The notes beneath the pieces were generated by a model that did no database searches, had not been told where the DNA came from, and saw nothing but the letters and a program-made list of their open reading frames with translations. A program made the position numbers and the translations under genes. 64,000 nucleotides of DNA from positions 10,747 to 74,746 of the forward strand of contig WTJI01000020.1 of assembly GCA_011524905.1 (NCBI GenBank). Direction: 5' to 3'. The stretch is from Flavobacteriales bacterium. GTDB lineage: Bacteria > Bacteroidota > Bacteroidia > Flavobacteriales > Flavobacteriaceae. This document shows, piece after piece, positions 26,483-36,917 of this stretch (its first letter is position 1; each line of letters opens with the position of its first letter).

Positions 26483-29400
26483 TTAAAAAGACAACACCCC
26501 AATACCTGCATCGTAGCATGCTGCATTGAAATTTGGAATGGATTTATTTTGTAAAAATTCACCTTCTTTTTTAAGTAATCCCCATTGGGCATTTAGCTCT
26601 TTTAGTCTGCTTTTTGCTCCGGTAGTTACAATAGGTATTTCACTGTCGACTTGATTTAGTAGGGTCAAATAATGAGCTGTAAATCCATTTTCATAGTTTT
26701 CTACATCATCATAGGCTTGTGCCAATCGTTGAACCATTTTATTATCCCAGTCAGATAAGGCCGCTAAAAGCGTTTTACCTTGGGTGTACAATTCTTTTTC
26801 ACCCTGGATTGCTGGGGATTTCAATAACTTTTTTAATTGTGATTGTTGGGCAAACAATTGATTGGTCAATTCAGTCATTTTAGTGTAGGCCTCTGATCCA
26901 GCTTCCATAAACGCATCATAAGCAGCGTAATCTGCTTCATTTAACTTGTGTACAGGGTTAGGAATAATTTTTACTGAGCTACTAAGTTTAGTTTGACCAT
27001 AACTTATCTTTAGGGTATAATCCCCAGGAATTGCTTTTCGACCCCTGTAACTGCCCTCAAGATAAACTTTGGGGGCTCCTGGTAGCGAGGCATGACGTAG
27101 ATTCCAAACAAATCGATTAAGTCCTTGACGTGCTTTTAATCTTTGGGGAGCAGAAGGCCCTCCTTCATAATTTATGTGTGCCGTATCTGGTATGGAGCTA
27201 AAATGATTGACTAAATCCCCATTGGCATTGGATATTTCGATAGTTAAGGTATCATTTTTCACAAGCTCAGGCAGTTCAAAGTAAATGACCATACCTGTAG
27301 CCGGATTAACACCTTCAAAACTACCTTTACCTGTTGCTTTATTGTTGTTCATTGCACTGTACCAGTGAGCCCAATAAGCTGGATTCGGTTGGTATAGTTT
27401 CGCATTCTGAACGGGTTTTTCAGTGATTTGCCGCAATAATTCCACATCGTCTAATATCCAAAAAGAGCGACCTTGGGTGGCCACTACCAAATCATTGTGT
27501 GCAATTTTTAAGTCTGTTATGGGGGTAACGGGAAGATTTAATTGAAGTGAATGCCATGTTGAACCACCATTCCAAGAAGCATAAACCCCCTTGACTGTCC
27601 CTGCAAAAAGTAAGTCCTTGCGTTGGGTGTCTTCTCTTACAACTTTGGTATATGCATCCGCAGGCAATCCCTTGGAAATTAATGACCATGATTTCCCGTA
27701 GTTGGTACTTTTATACAACGAAGGGGTAAAGTCATTGAATTTATATCTGGTTGTTGCCAGATAAACCGTTGCGGAATCGTGTGGCGATACTTCGATACTG
27801 TTGACCAGGGCTTCCCCCAAGGCTTTGGGCGTAATATCAACCCAATTTTTACCGTTATCTTGTGTTCGATAAACCTTTCCATCATCACTACCCGTGTAAA
27901 AAACACCAGCCTCATGAGGAGACTCCACAATATAGCTGATGGTCCCATAATTCTCTGCTCCAACAGCTTCATTGGTGTAGGGACCGCCACCTTTTCCTTG
28001 TTTTGTATCATCATTTGCCGTTAAGTCTGGGGAAATGACTTCCCAATTTTTCCCTTCATCTCTGGTTCGGAGTACGTATTGTGCACAGTGATAAAAAGTA
28101 TTTTCTTCATGTTGTGACCGAATGATGGGTGCATTCCAATTGTATAAATATTTCATATCCCTAGCTGCCAAGCCCAAATACAGATTGGGTTCAATCATGA
28201 TCTCAGTACTCTCATCCGTATGCGCATCTCGAATTTCAATAGTCCCTAAATAGCTTCCTCCCATTACTTTGTCTGGCTGATCTGGATCAAACGCTAAAAA
28301 AGCACTTTCGCCACCAGCTGACGGGGACCAGTCTCTTACACCAATTCCACTACTGCCAATTCCCACACTCGCAATCTTTACAGAAGAATTGTCTTGTTGT
28401 CCTCCATAAATATTGTATGGATAGAGATTGTCAGTGTTAATACGGTAAAACTGTGCAGTAGGTAAATGATCAAGACGAGACCAATGTTTTCCTTTGTCAA
28501 AAGTAACTTCACATCCTCCATCACTGGTCAATATCATATTATCTGAATTGTTGGGGTTAATCCATAAATCATGGTAATCCCCATGAGCGCTGCGGATGCG
28601 CCTCCAATTTTTCCCGCCATCAATAGACTTGTACGTAGAAGCACTCAGAACATAAACCACATTTTCGTCTTGTGGATCCAATGCCAATTCAATGTAATAC
28701 CACGCCCTTTGTATGAGGCGATGATCTCCACTTACTCGAGTCCAGCTTTTACCCGCATTTTTGGACACAAACAAGCCTCCTTTTTCCTTTTGCGAATCAC
28801 TTTCAATCAGAGCATAGACCCACTCAGAATTGGCTGGAGAAACAGCAATAGCCATTTTTCCTTTTTCTTCGGGGAGTCCTTTGTTCATTGTTTTCCATGT
28901 ATTACCGCCGTCAGTTGACTTGTACAAACCGCTGCCTTTACCTCCAGAAACAACCTGCCAAGGCTTGCGAATATGTTCCCACATGGCGGCATATAATATC
29001 TCTGGGTTATTGGTATCGATTGACAATTCACTAGCCCCAGTAAGCTGATTTACATAAAGTGTTTTTTTCCAAGTTTTTCCACCATCAGATGATTTGTAAA
29101 TGCCTCTATCTGTGCTTTTGCCGTGTAAGGCGCCTTGAGCAGCGACCCAAACGATATCAGGGTTATTTGGATGTATTACGATTCGAGAAATATGTTGGGT
29201 TTTTTCTAAGCCTATTTGCTTCCAAGTTTTTCCTGCATCCGTTGATTTATAAACACCGTCACCATGAGAAGTCATTACTCCCCTTGGCGCATGCTCGCCC
29301 ATACCTACATAGACTATGTTGGGGTCGCTCTGAGAAACAGCTACAGCCCCCACAGAGCCCAGTTTAAAAAATCCATCTGAAACGTTGTCCCAGTGTTGCC

Positions 29401-29617
29401 CAGCATCAGTAGTTTTCCATAGACCGCCACCTGTTGTTCCCATGTAATAGGTCAAAGGGTCGCCAACTACACCCGTGCCAGCATTTGCTCTCCCACCCCG
29501 AAAGGGTCCAATATTTCTATACTTTAGGGGGGCTAAATGGGTAGATATTGATTGTGAAAAACTCCCTGTTATACCTAACAATAATAGGCTTATTGTCAAA
29601 AAATAAGTGCGCTTCAT
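26483..29617 (-). CDS. Sortilin/VPS10- and BNR-repeat glycosyl-hydrolase-like secreted protein
   Basis: Repeated [12 protein letters not shown] / SxDxGKTW BNR motifs; signal peptide from Met 29617. Confidence 0.88.
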   Translation of the reverse strand: MKRTYFLTISLLLLGITGSFSQSISTHLAPLKYRNIGPFRGGRANAGTGVVGDPLTYYMGTTGGGLWKTTDAGQHWDNVSDGFFKLGSVGAVAVSQSDPNIVYVGMGEHAPRGVMTSHGDGVYKSTDAGKTWKQIGLEKTQHISRIVIHPNNPDIVWVAAQGALHGKSTDRGIYKSSDGGKTWKKTLYVNQLTGASELSIDTNNPEILYAAMWEHIRKPWQVVSGGKGSGLYKSTDGGNTWKTMNKGLPEEKGKMAIAVSPANSEWVYALIESDSQKEKGGLFVSKNAGKSWTRVSGDHRLIQRAWYYIELALDPQDENVVYVLSASTYKSIDGGKNWRRIRSAHGDYHDLWINPNNSDNMILTSDGGCEVTFDKGKHWSRLDHLPTAQFYRINTDNLYPYNIYGGQQDNSSVKIASVGIGSSGIGVRDWSPSAGGESAFLAFDPDQPDKVMGGSYLGTIEIRDAHTDESTEIMIEPNLYLGLAARDMKYLYNWNAPIIRSQHEENTFYHCAQYVLRTRDEGKNWEVISPDLTANDDTKQGKGGGPYTNEAVGAENYGTISYIVESPHEAGVFYTGSDDGKVYRTQDNGKNWVDITPKALGEALVNSIEVSPHDSATVYLATTRYKFNDFTPSLYKSTNYGKSWSLISKGLPADAYTKVVREDTQRKDLLFAGTVKGVYASWNGGSTWHSLQLNLPVTPITDLKIAHNDLVVATQGRSFWILDDVELLRQITEKPVQNAKLYQPNPAYWAHWYSAMNNNKATGKGSFEGVNPATGMVIYFELPELVKNDTLTIEISNANGDLVNHFSSIPDTAHINYEGGPSAPQRLKARQGLNRFVWNLRHASLPGAPKVYLEGSYRGRKAIPGDYTLKISYGQTKLSSSVKIIPNPVHKLNEADYAAYDAFMEAGSEAYTKMTELTNQLFAQQSQLKKLLKSPAIQGEKELYTQGKTLLAALSDWDNKMVQRLAQAYDDVENYENGFTAHYLTLLNQVDSEIPIVTTGAKSRLKELNAQWGLLKKEGEFLQNKSIPNFNAACYDAGIGVLSF

Positions 29618-29752
29618 TTGGTTCATTGCGTTTGCTTTTGTCATTTAAAAATTGGCTCCTTTTCTATCTGACATCATGTTTTTTAATTCAGTCCGATAAA
29701 CAAACCAATATTAATCTGCTGCTTTTTTTATTATTTATAGATGGTATATATG

Positions 29753-32305
29753 CTAATTTACTTGTTTTATGGCGTTTTCAATAAGTGTTTTTAAATGTGT
29801 TTTATGAGCAACAGAAGCTAAATTCCCTTTGGGATGTTTTAGTTTCTTGCGCAATTCTTTCAAATTGTAGATGGCCATGGATTGGGCAGCAACTTTAAAT
29901 TTACCCGCATTTTTACTATTCAACATGGCTATCAGTCGTTTGACATAAGTGGCTTGTAGATTTTGTCTGAAAGTATTGACATCACCTTTGATATCCGCAT
30001 CAAAAATAGCTTGGTTAAGGTCATTCATAAATGCATCTAGTGAATATTTATTGCCATACAACTCAGAATCAGAAATACGTTGGAGCGTATTGGGGTGCAT
30101 CAAGTGAGCCAATACCCTTGTTTGGTATCCCAAAACCCGATCTTGAATCTTAGGATCTTCGGGACCACTGAAGAAATTAAATCCACGGCGCTGTCTTGCC
30201 AAGAAGTTATATAACGAAGCAGGAGCTTGGAAAGCTTTCGGCGAAAATACGTAGGTACTCAAAGCATTAAAAGCGCGCTTTTGGTCGTCCAATGCAACAG
30301 GTGTATAGGGCTGGGTACCCCCTTTTTGGCCTTGAACAGCCCGATCTACGTAAACTCCGCCTATAAAACGAGACAAAACATCCCCAGCTCGTGCCGCTTG
30401 TGCATTGAGTACATAATAGGCACGACGTAAATCCTCATACGTTTGCCCTTTTGCGTAAAAATTGTCTTTGATTTGTCCCATCAAATTATTAACCAATTTA
30501 AACCGATCCACCGAATATCGTATCGGGTCACCAGACAGATCACCTGTCATCACACGTGGGTCAATAGCTTTTCCAGGTGAGCGCATGTCATCAGCATCAT
30601 TTCCAAAAATCAACTCGGGCTCTGTGGAGCGTTCCAACAGTCTATCTCTCTCTTCAGCTGAATTGAATGGTGTGTAACCAAACTGAATGGCCCAGATGTC
30701 GTAAGGACCAACAGCCATGTCATAATACTGTCCTTGTTCATTTCTGTTTTGGGTCAGGTTTATTCCTGCATAATCCATTACAGAACCTGTTAATGCTTTA
30801 CCTGCAATAAAATCTGCATCTGCTAGCTGAGCGGGACTGTATATCTGACTTGCTTTCATGTTGTGGTTCAAGCCTAGTGTATGACCCACTTCATGCATGA
30901 TTAACGATTTCATGGCTTCTTTTTTTAGGGTTTGCATTTCCCAATCACTAGCATTATTAACCTGCAGAAAAGTAGTCCCTAATTGTTGACTTTCCTGTAT
31001 TTCAAACCCTTGAGAACAAAGCAAATTTTGTCCCTCCATACGACGCTGATCAAAATAAGGGGTTGTTTCTTCTAAAGACATATTTTCAGCAGCACTGTTG
31101 TATAAACGATCATAGAAAACACGATTGGTAAAGTGAACGAATTCAAGCATAATATCAGCGCCAATAATTTCGCCTGTTTGGGGGTTTTTTAGGCTTGGTC
31201 CATAACCTCCAAAAGGCGGGTTGGGTGAAGAAGTCCACCGCAACACATTATATCGAATATCGCCAGCATCCCATTCCGCGTTATCAGGTTGGATTTTGAC
31301 CTCTAATGCGTTTGAAAAACCAGCTTTTTCAAAGGCTTCATTCCATGCTAAGACCCCCTCTTTGATTGTTTCACGCCATTCGAGAGGGGTCGAATTTTCA
31401 ATCCACCAAGTGATGGGTTTTACGGGATCTGAAACCGCTGCTGATCGATCTTTTTTAACCAATCGCCACCGATTGATAAAGTCTCTGTAATTGGTTGTAC
31501 CAGTTGCAGTTTGGTCGTCTTTAAATGTTAAAAAATAACCGACTCGTGGATCATCCATCCTTGGCTCATAACCTGGTTCTGGTAGGCTGATAAAGCTATG
31601 GAACACTTTTATGATGACGTTTCTACCATCGGCAATAGCCTCTGACCCCAAATTGAGTGCTGTAGGATTTTTATAGACGTAAACCGTTTTAACGTCGGTG
31701 TTTTTCGGATAATTTTTGATCGTTTCAATTTTGGTTAGTTTTTTGTCAAAACTTCCAAGTTTGAAAGCTGTTGGCGGGGATTTAGGACGTTTGGGCTGCT
31801 TTATTCGAGTTAAAGTTTCTGAGAGAAAAAGATCTGTTGCCTCGATTAGATAAATGTCTTTCTCTTTATCATGCGCTAAAATTTTCTTGGACGCTAACAA
31901 TGCGTCAGAGGTATTGGCGCTTGCAGATTTTGCCAATTTGCTTTCTGGATCAAAATAAAAATTTGTGTTGGGCGCAACTAACTCGATATGGTCATAATGC
32001 TTTTGGAACTTAAGAATTTTTGAGCCCCGATAAGACCCTCTAAAAGAACCTGCTTCTGTTACTCCGTCTGCGATTTGAGAGAAATGAATAAATTCTTTCT
32101 CTAACTGTTCACCTCGAATCGCCATTTTAATTTTCCCCGATAAACTATCCTGGTAGAGCGTATAAAACCCTTCCATCCTATGGCTTTTTTCAGTGAGTTC
32201 TTCTAGAGTTTTTTCTTTGGATTTTTCGTCTTTTTTCTTGTTAGAACTTTGCGCATAAATACTTAAAGAAAGGATCAAAAAAAGTGCACTAATACAATTT
32301 TTCAT
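29753..32305 (-). CDS. Zinc-dependent metalloprotease (DUF5117/DUF5118 type)
   Basis: HEVGHTLGLNHN metzincin motif; signal peptide; SVMDYAGIN Met-turn. Confidence 0.92.
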   Translation of the reverse strand: MKNCISALFLILSLSIYAQSSNKKKDEKSKEKTLEELTEKSHRMEGFYTLYQDSLSGKIKMAIRGEQLEKEFIHFSQIADGVTEAGSFRGSYRGSKILKFQKHYDHIELVAPNTNFYFDPESKLAKSASANTSDALLASKKILAHDKEKDIYLIEATDLFLSETLTRIKQPKRPKSPPTAFKLGSFDKKLTKIETIKNYPKNTDVKTVYVYKNPTALNLGSEAIADGRNVIIKVFHSFISLPEPGYEPRMDDPRVGYFLTFKDDQTATGTTNYRDFINRWRLVKKDRSAAVSDPVKPITWWIENSTPLEWRETIKEGVLAWNEAFEKAGFSNALEVKIQPDNAEWDAGDIRYNVLRWTSSPNPPFGGYGPSLKNPQTGEIIGADIMLEFVHFTNRVFYDRLYNSAAENMSLEETTPYFDQRRMEGQNLLCSQGFEIQESQQLGTTFLQVNNASDWEMQTLKKEAMKSLIMHEVGHTLGLNHNMKASQIYSPAQLADADFIAGKALTGSVMDYAGINLTQNRNEQGQYYDMAVGPYDIWAIQFGYTPFNSAEERDRLLERSTEPELIFGNDADDMRSPGKAIDPRVMTGDLSGDPIRYSVDRFKLVNNLMGQIKDNFYAKGQTYEDLRRAYYVLNAQAARAGDVLSRFIGGVYVDRAVQGQKGGTQPYTPVALDDQKRAFNALSTYVFSPKAFQAPASLYNFLARQRRGFNFFSGPEDPKIQDRVLGYQTRVLAHLMHPNTLQRISDSELYGNKYSLDAFMNDLNQAIFDADIKGDVNTFRQNLQATYVKRLIAMLNSKNAGKFKVAAQSMAIYNLKELRKKLKHPKGNLASVAHKTHLKTLIENAIKQVN

Positions 32306-32346
32306 TTGCTGAATTTTTCTCTTTTTCCCTCAAACTGTAACTTTAA

Positions 32347-32354
32347 CAAAGTTA
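32347..32354 (-). promoter_or_regulatory. Predicted -7 box TAACTTTG for the metalloprotease gene
   Basis: Exact TAnnTTTG on minus strand, within palindrome GTAACTTT-AAC-AAAGTTAC (32337-32355). Confidence 0.5.
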
Positions 32355-32436
32355 CTATTGGAAATAAGAAGGTTAAGGGCTAAATGTAGTGGTATTCCGA
32401 TGAAAAAACAAAGCGTCGCTTGTGCGTTGCTATATA

Positions 32437-33051
32437 TTAATTTTTAATCCTTCTAATTAGGGCAGTTACATCGATTGTTGACCCCTCCAAAAGCGCATCA
32501 TCTACTACCAAAATAAGGTGCTGTTTGATGCCTTTGCGATAAAATATCTCTTGTCCGATGGACAAGAGAACATTACTTTCCGAATGGGGTGAGAGATTGG
32601 GGTTCATAACACCAGGAATCAATAAAGGAATGGACGTATCGCTTGTATTGGACAATACAAATTGTTTCTGTTGAGCTAACTGTGCTTCTGGTTTTTTCGG
32701 ATTTGTATTGAAATAATTCAATACTATCTCAGCTTGTATCCTATTGGGGTTTTTTACTTTCAAGCCCCGTTCTTTTGAGAGTGATAGTTTAGTTTTCCCT
32801 TTCGCAGCCAAGCCAAATCCACCATCGGCTTGCTCGGATTTTTTATTGATTAATTGTACTTCCAAAGGTGTCTGAGATTTCACTTTCAACACGATGGTGT
32901 ATTGGTTGGGCTCAGGTATATGCTTATTTATATCTATAAATTCAAAATCATAATTTTGTAGGGGAGGAATAATTATGGTTGATTTTTGGGCCCACAAAGC
33001 CATCACCGTGAAGTGAAAAAAAATAAAAAATAGTGTCTTCAGGTTTTTCAT
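32437..33051 (-). CDS. Secreted hypothetical protein
   Basis: Signal peptide (MKNLKTLFFIFFHFTVMALWAQ); no recognised domain. Confidence 0.72.
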   Translation of the reverse strand: MKNLKTLFFIFFHFTVMALWAQKSTIIIPPLQNYDFEFIDINKHIPEPNQYTIVLKVKSQTPLEVQLINKKSEQADGGFGLAAKGKTKLSLSKERGLKVKNPNRIQAEIVLNYFNTNPKKPEAQLAQQKQFVLSNTSDTSIPLLIPGVMNPNLSPHSESNVLLSIGQEIFYRKGIKQHLILVVDDALLEGSTIDVTALIRRIKN

Positions 33052-33052
33052 T

Positions 33053-33607
33053 TTATAAATTCCAGTTCCATAAAACTAAATTCCAGTTGGCATCCCCATA
33101 GTTTAATGCACCAACAATTTCAAAACCCGATTTTAGGTGTGCTTTAAGAGATCGAGGATTGTTTTGATCAATATCGGTTATGCAACAATCAAAGCGGTCG
33201 TCCAAAGTATGACGAAAGTGTTTATACAGTCTTTGGGCGATACCTTGCCCTCGATAAGGTTTGGCTACACATAGTTGACCTACAATGACATAGGGGCGTT
33301 CTGACAACTGCTGACCATTGTATGTTACTTTATCACAATGTTGAATTAAATCGTCTAGCAATTCATGTTTTCCTCTGATTTCTTTTGTAGCAACCAAGGC
33401 ATAACCAACTACCTGATTCTCGTTTTTGGCAAGAATCGCTGGATAGTAACTATTCATCAAATTGAGAAATTCTTCAGTGTAGGAAGCGGTTAAAAAACCC
33501 TCACTTAGCTGTTCGTTTTCACTCAAATTGGTCTTCAAATATTTTGTCTGTAAGTCTTTTATTTGAAGAATTTCTTCTGCCGTTGACTGCAAACAAATAG
33601 AAACCAA
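33053..33607 (-). CDS. GNAT family N-acetyltransferase
   Basis: VIVGQLCVAKPYRGQGIAQRLYKHFRHTL acetyl-CoA-binding motif A. Confidence 0.85.
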   Translation of the reverse strand: MVSICLQSTAEEILQIKDLQTKYLKTNLSENEQLSEGFLTASYTEEFLNLMNSYYPAILAKNENQVVGYALVATKEIRGKHELLDDLIQHCDKVTYNGQQLSERPYVIVGQLCVAKPYRGQGIAQRLYKHFRHTLDDRFDCCITDIDQNNPRSLKAHLKSGFEIVGALNYGDANWNLVLWNWNL

Positions 33608-33617
33608 AATTTAGCTA

Positions 33618-34088
33618 TTAATTACAATAGGATGTCAATGTATTTGACAATAAATTATATTGAATCTCTGCGGGATCTCCGTCTATTTCACCATTGATAG
33701 TCAACGCAATACTTTCAGTTAAAACATCATTTGAAACAGTCATTACTCTGACATAACTCGCTGTATTTTCACCGTCAGTAAGGCTTATTGAATAAATGAA
33801 TTCTTCGGGAATGTTACGCGCGATTTGAATAGAATAAGTATTGCCATCCTCCTCAAAAGAAATATTATCTGAAAAGTAGTTACACTCCAATAAGCCAATA
33901 TTCCATAAGAAGCGGCTCGTATCATTTTCAAAACCTATGCGGCCTACGTCTTCGTTTTCCCAAGCTGTGTTGTTGTATTTTTCGAGGAAGGTTGTGGGCT
34001 CTGGCTCTGGAATTACTTCAGGGGCCTCCTCTTCCGTTGAGCATGAGAATAACAATATTGAAAAAAATAAAAAGAATGATTTTTTCAT
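33618..34088 (-). CDS. Putative lipoprotein
   Basis: MKKSFFLFFSILLFSCSTEEEAPEV lipobox; start at internal Met 34088. Confidence 0.72.
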   Translation of the reverse strand: MKKSFFLFFSILLFSCSTEEEAPEVIPEPEPTTFLEKYNNTAWENEDVGRIGFENDTSRFLWNIGLLECNYFSDNISFEEDGNTYSIQIARNIPEEFIYSISLTDGENTASYVRVMTVSNDVLTESIALTINGEIDGDPAEIQYNLLSNTLTSYCN

Positions 34089-34400
34089 GGCTTTAAATAT
34101 AGACTGCAATTTAATAAAATGATTGTTTGAAAGCACAGGGGGGCTAATTTGATACATGAATAGTTTTCAACAAACGCAAGCGTTATTTCCTGATTGCGTT
34201 GAATCATTTTCAAATGATCGGTGTCACACAATTCAAATGGAATACTTTGAATGAAATTAGGTGACATCATTGCAAAATACAATTGAACTGCCAAAGTATG
34301 TCTTTTCCTAAAGAGTTACCAAATCAACATCGAAATGGTATCGCTGAATAGATTAGACTGCGGGAGGTCTGCTCGAATAACGTTTCTGTAATTCAAAATA

Positions 34401-34444
34401 AATGCACAAAACCCAAAAAATTCAGAAAAAGGGTTTTGTGCATT
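34401..34444. repeat. Perfect 14-bp inverted repeat in intergenic region
   Basis: AATGCACAAAACCC (34401-34414) and GGGTTTTGTGCATT (34431-34444), 16-nt A-rich loop. Confidence 0.7.
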
Positions 34445-34560
34445 AGAAAATAGAACTATTAAGTATGATAAAATGTGCGGGGGTAATTAAAAATTACATT
34501 TCAATTGGTTTATGGTTGCACATTAAAAGTAATAAAAAAAATAAAGCCTACAAAAAAAAC

Positions 34561-34575
34561 CTGAAAACATTTCAG
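34561..34575. promoter_or_regulatory. Candidate operator palindrome upstream of HxlR gene
   Basis: CTGAAA-ACA-TTTCAG about 40 bp before the HxlR ATG; near-consensus TAGGTTTA box at 34593-34600. Confidence 0.35.
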
Positions 34576-34614
34576 ATTATGTAACTTATAGCTAGGTTTA
34601 CAAAAAGAAATAGC

Positions 34615-35064
34615 ATGTATAGATCGGGTTGCCCAGTAACTAACGTCCTGGATTTAATCGGTGATCGATGGTCCTTGGTCATCATTCGGGATCTTTTTAT
34701 GGGAAGAAAAACATTTAAAGAATTCTTAAGTTCACCTGAAGGGATTGCTACCAATATACTTTCATCACGCTTACAATCGCTTTTAAATCATGGATTAATC
34801 AACTACACATTTAGTCCAAAGAATAAAAAAATTAAATATTACTATCTTGAAAATAGAGGCATTGACTTATATCCAGTTATGTATGAAATGTCAATGTGGA
34901 GTGAACGTAACTTAGACAAACCTTTTCACCCCCTTTCAACAAAATGGTTTATTGACAATAAAGGGAAGCTTTCTGAAGAAGTTATTGCAAATGAAAAAAA
35001 GGCCTATTTAGAAATCCGCAAACAACTTTTTGAAGACATTCAAGCTGCCGATAAAATTCAATAA
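34615..35064 (+). CDS. HxlR family transcriptional regulator
   Basis: CPVTNVLDLIGDRWSLVIIRDLFMGRKTFKEFL...LSSRLQSLLNHGLI winged-helix. Confidence 0.9.
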   Translation: MYRSGCPVTNVLDLIGDRWSLVIIRDLFMGRKTFKEFLSSPEGIATNILSSRLQSLLNHGLINYTFSPKNKKIKYYYLENRGIDLYPVMYEMSMWSERNLDKPFHPLSTKWFIDNKGKLSEEVIANEKKAYLEIRKQLFEDIQAADKIQ

Positions 35065-35958
35065 ATGACTTTCAACAGAATTACAGTCGTGGGCGCTGGA
35101 ACAATGGGAAATGGCATAGCTCATGTCTTTGCACAATACGGCTTTAACGTCACACTCTGTGATCCCAACCAAGCTCAATTAGATTTAGCATTAGAAACGA
35201 TTTCTAAGAATTTGGATCGGCAGTTGCAGAAAGGAAAGTTAACACAAGAATCTAAGGCTGCGAGTTTAAACAATATTGAAATAAGCACGCAACCCAAATT
35301 GATCTTCCCGCATTCTGACATGATTATAGAAGCGGTACCCGAAAATATGTCAATCAAAAGAGAAGTTTTTGAGCAAATTGGCAAATACAAATCCAAACAC
35401 TGTTTAGTGGCAAGCAACACCTCTTCTTTATCTATAACCGCCCTAGGGGCTATGACGCAAACACCTGAGCAATTTATAGGAATGCATTTTATGAATCCAG
35501 TACCTGTCATGCCATTGGTTGAAGTTATTGTGGGTCACAGAACAGCCCAAAAAACTGTCGACGCTGTTGTTGCGCTTAGCCAAAAAATTAATAAAAAGCC
35601 TTTCATTGTAAACGATTATCCAGGCTTTGTTGCCAACCGGATTGCACTCCCTATGATTAATGAAGCCATCGAAGCGCTAGAACTAGGTGTTGGTGGGGTA
35701 TTGGAAATTGATCAAATCATGAAGCTAGGGATGGGTCACCCTATGGGACCGCTTCAATTAGCTGACTTTATTGGCCTCGATGTTTGTTTAGCCATTTTAG
35801 AAATTTTACACAAAGAACTGGGTAAAGACAAATACGCACCATCAATCTTGTTGCGTAAAATGGTGTTGGCCCAACATTTAGGTCGCAAGTCGGGCATCGG
35901 TTTTTATGACTACCAATCAGATATAAAAAATCCCACAATAGCACCACAATTTACGTAG
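35065..35958 (+). CDS. hbd: 3-hydroxybutyryl-CoA / 3-hydroxyacyl-CoA dehydrogenase
   Basis: VVGAGTMGNGIAHVFAQYGFNVTLCD, FIGMHFMNPVPVMPLVEVI, DYPGFVANRI. Confidence 0.94.
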   Translation: MTFNRITVVGAGTMGNGIAHVFAQYGFNVTLCDPNQAQLDLALETISKNLDRQLQKGKLTQESKAASLNNIEISTQPKLIFPHSDMIIEAVPENMSIKREVFEQIGKYKSKHCLVASNTSSLSITALGAMTQTPEQFIGMHFMNPVPVMPLVEVIVGHRTAQKTVDAVVALSQKINKKPFIVNDYPGFVANRIALPMINEAIEALELGVGGVLEIDQIMKLGMGHPMGPLQLADFIGLDVCLAILEILHKELGKDKYAPSILLRKMVLAQHLGRKSGIGFYDYQSDIKNPTIAPQFT

Positions 35959-35961
35959 GTA

Positions 35962-36831
35962 ATGCCCCTATTTAAAAATGATACGTTCCGAGATCTCGTT
36001 CTTCTTAACTTGGGCATACTGTGCATTAGCACCTCTGGCATTCTAGGTCGAACCATTTATCTAGATCCTACCCAGACAATATTTTGGCGTGCGCTCATTG
36101 CTTTTTTTTGCCTGCTTGGAATCACCCTCCTTCAACGGAAGAAAATTTATCATCTATGTATCTCTGCCCCCTGGCCTTTGTTGATTAGCGGCATTCTCCT
36201 TGGATTACATTGGGTGACTTACTTTTTTGCACTGCAGTGGTCAAGTGTAGCGATTGGAATGCTGTCTTTGTATACGTTCCCGATCATAACTGCATTCCTA
36301 GAACCATTTTTTGGTCATGAAACATTTAAAACCAAGCATCTTTACCTAGGACTCGCTATGCTTTTTGGAATTTACCTAATCAGCCCAGAAATTGATTGGG
36401 AAAATCAACAGTTTCTCGCTGTAGCCATGGGGGTTTTTTCTGCCTTTTGTTTTGCCTTCAGAAACCTATTGATCAAGAAGCTCAGTAAAGTCAATGATGG
36501 TCAGTCTATTATGACTGTTCAGGTGGCTATCGTAGGTGTTTTCTTACTCCCATGGGGCATTCAAAGTGATTCCGCTATCCTTTTAGAAAATAGCAGCCAA
36601 CTCTTTTTTTTGGCCTTGGTTACCACCGTTATTGGACATAGTCTCTTCCTCCAAAGCTTTCAAAAGTTTTCCATAACCACAGCTAGTTTGATCAGTTGTA
36701 TGCAACCACTCTATGGAATAATTATGGGATTCGTTTTTTTGGATGAATTGCCCGATATCAAAACACTTTTTGGAGGTGCTATCATTCTTACTGCTGTCGG
36801 TTGGGAAATCTACAGCATTCAAAAAAAATGA
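35962..36831 (+). CDS. EamA/DMT family transporter
   Basis: About 10 hydrophobic segments, EamA-like repeats. Confidence 0.88.
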   Translation: MPLFKNDTFRDLVLLNLGILCISTSGILGRTIYLDPTQTIFWRALIAFFCLLGITLLQRKKIYHLCISAPWPLLISGILLGLHWVTYFFALQWSSVAIGMLSLYTFPIITAFLEPFFGHETFKTKHLYLGLAMLFGIYLISPEIDWENQQFLAVAMGVFSAFCFAFRNLLIKKLSKVNDGQSIMTVQVAIVGVFLLPWGIQSDSAILLENSSQLFFLALVTTVIGHSLFLQSFQKFSITTASLISCMQPLYGIIMGFVFLDELPDIKTLFGGAIILTAVGWEIYSIQKK

Positions 36832-36883
36832 CACTGTGTCTAAAAAAATAGGTAAATTATTTTTCTATCAATAGATTAGCTAC

Positions 36884-36891
36884 TACATTTG
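36884..36891 (+). promoter_or_regulatory. Predicted internal -7 box TACATTTG upstream of crt
   Basis: Exact TAnnTTTG 26 nt upstream of the ATG at 36918. Confidence 0.45.
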
Positions 36892-36917
36892 ACGTAAATA
36901 CGAACCCCTGTTTAAGC

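Noticed and set aside
26483-29617. BNR-repeat gene considered as a DNA repeat array
   Set aside because: Repetition is at protein level (beta-propeller blades), with diverged DNA; ordinary for the family.
34085-34294. 69-aa minus ORF in the large intergenic region
   Set aside because: Composition not protein-like; covers the plus-strand possible remnant instead.
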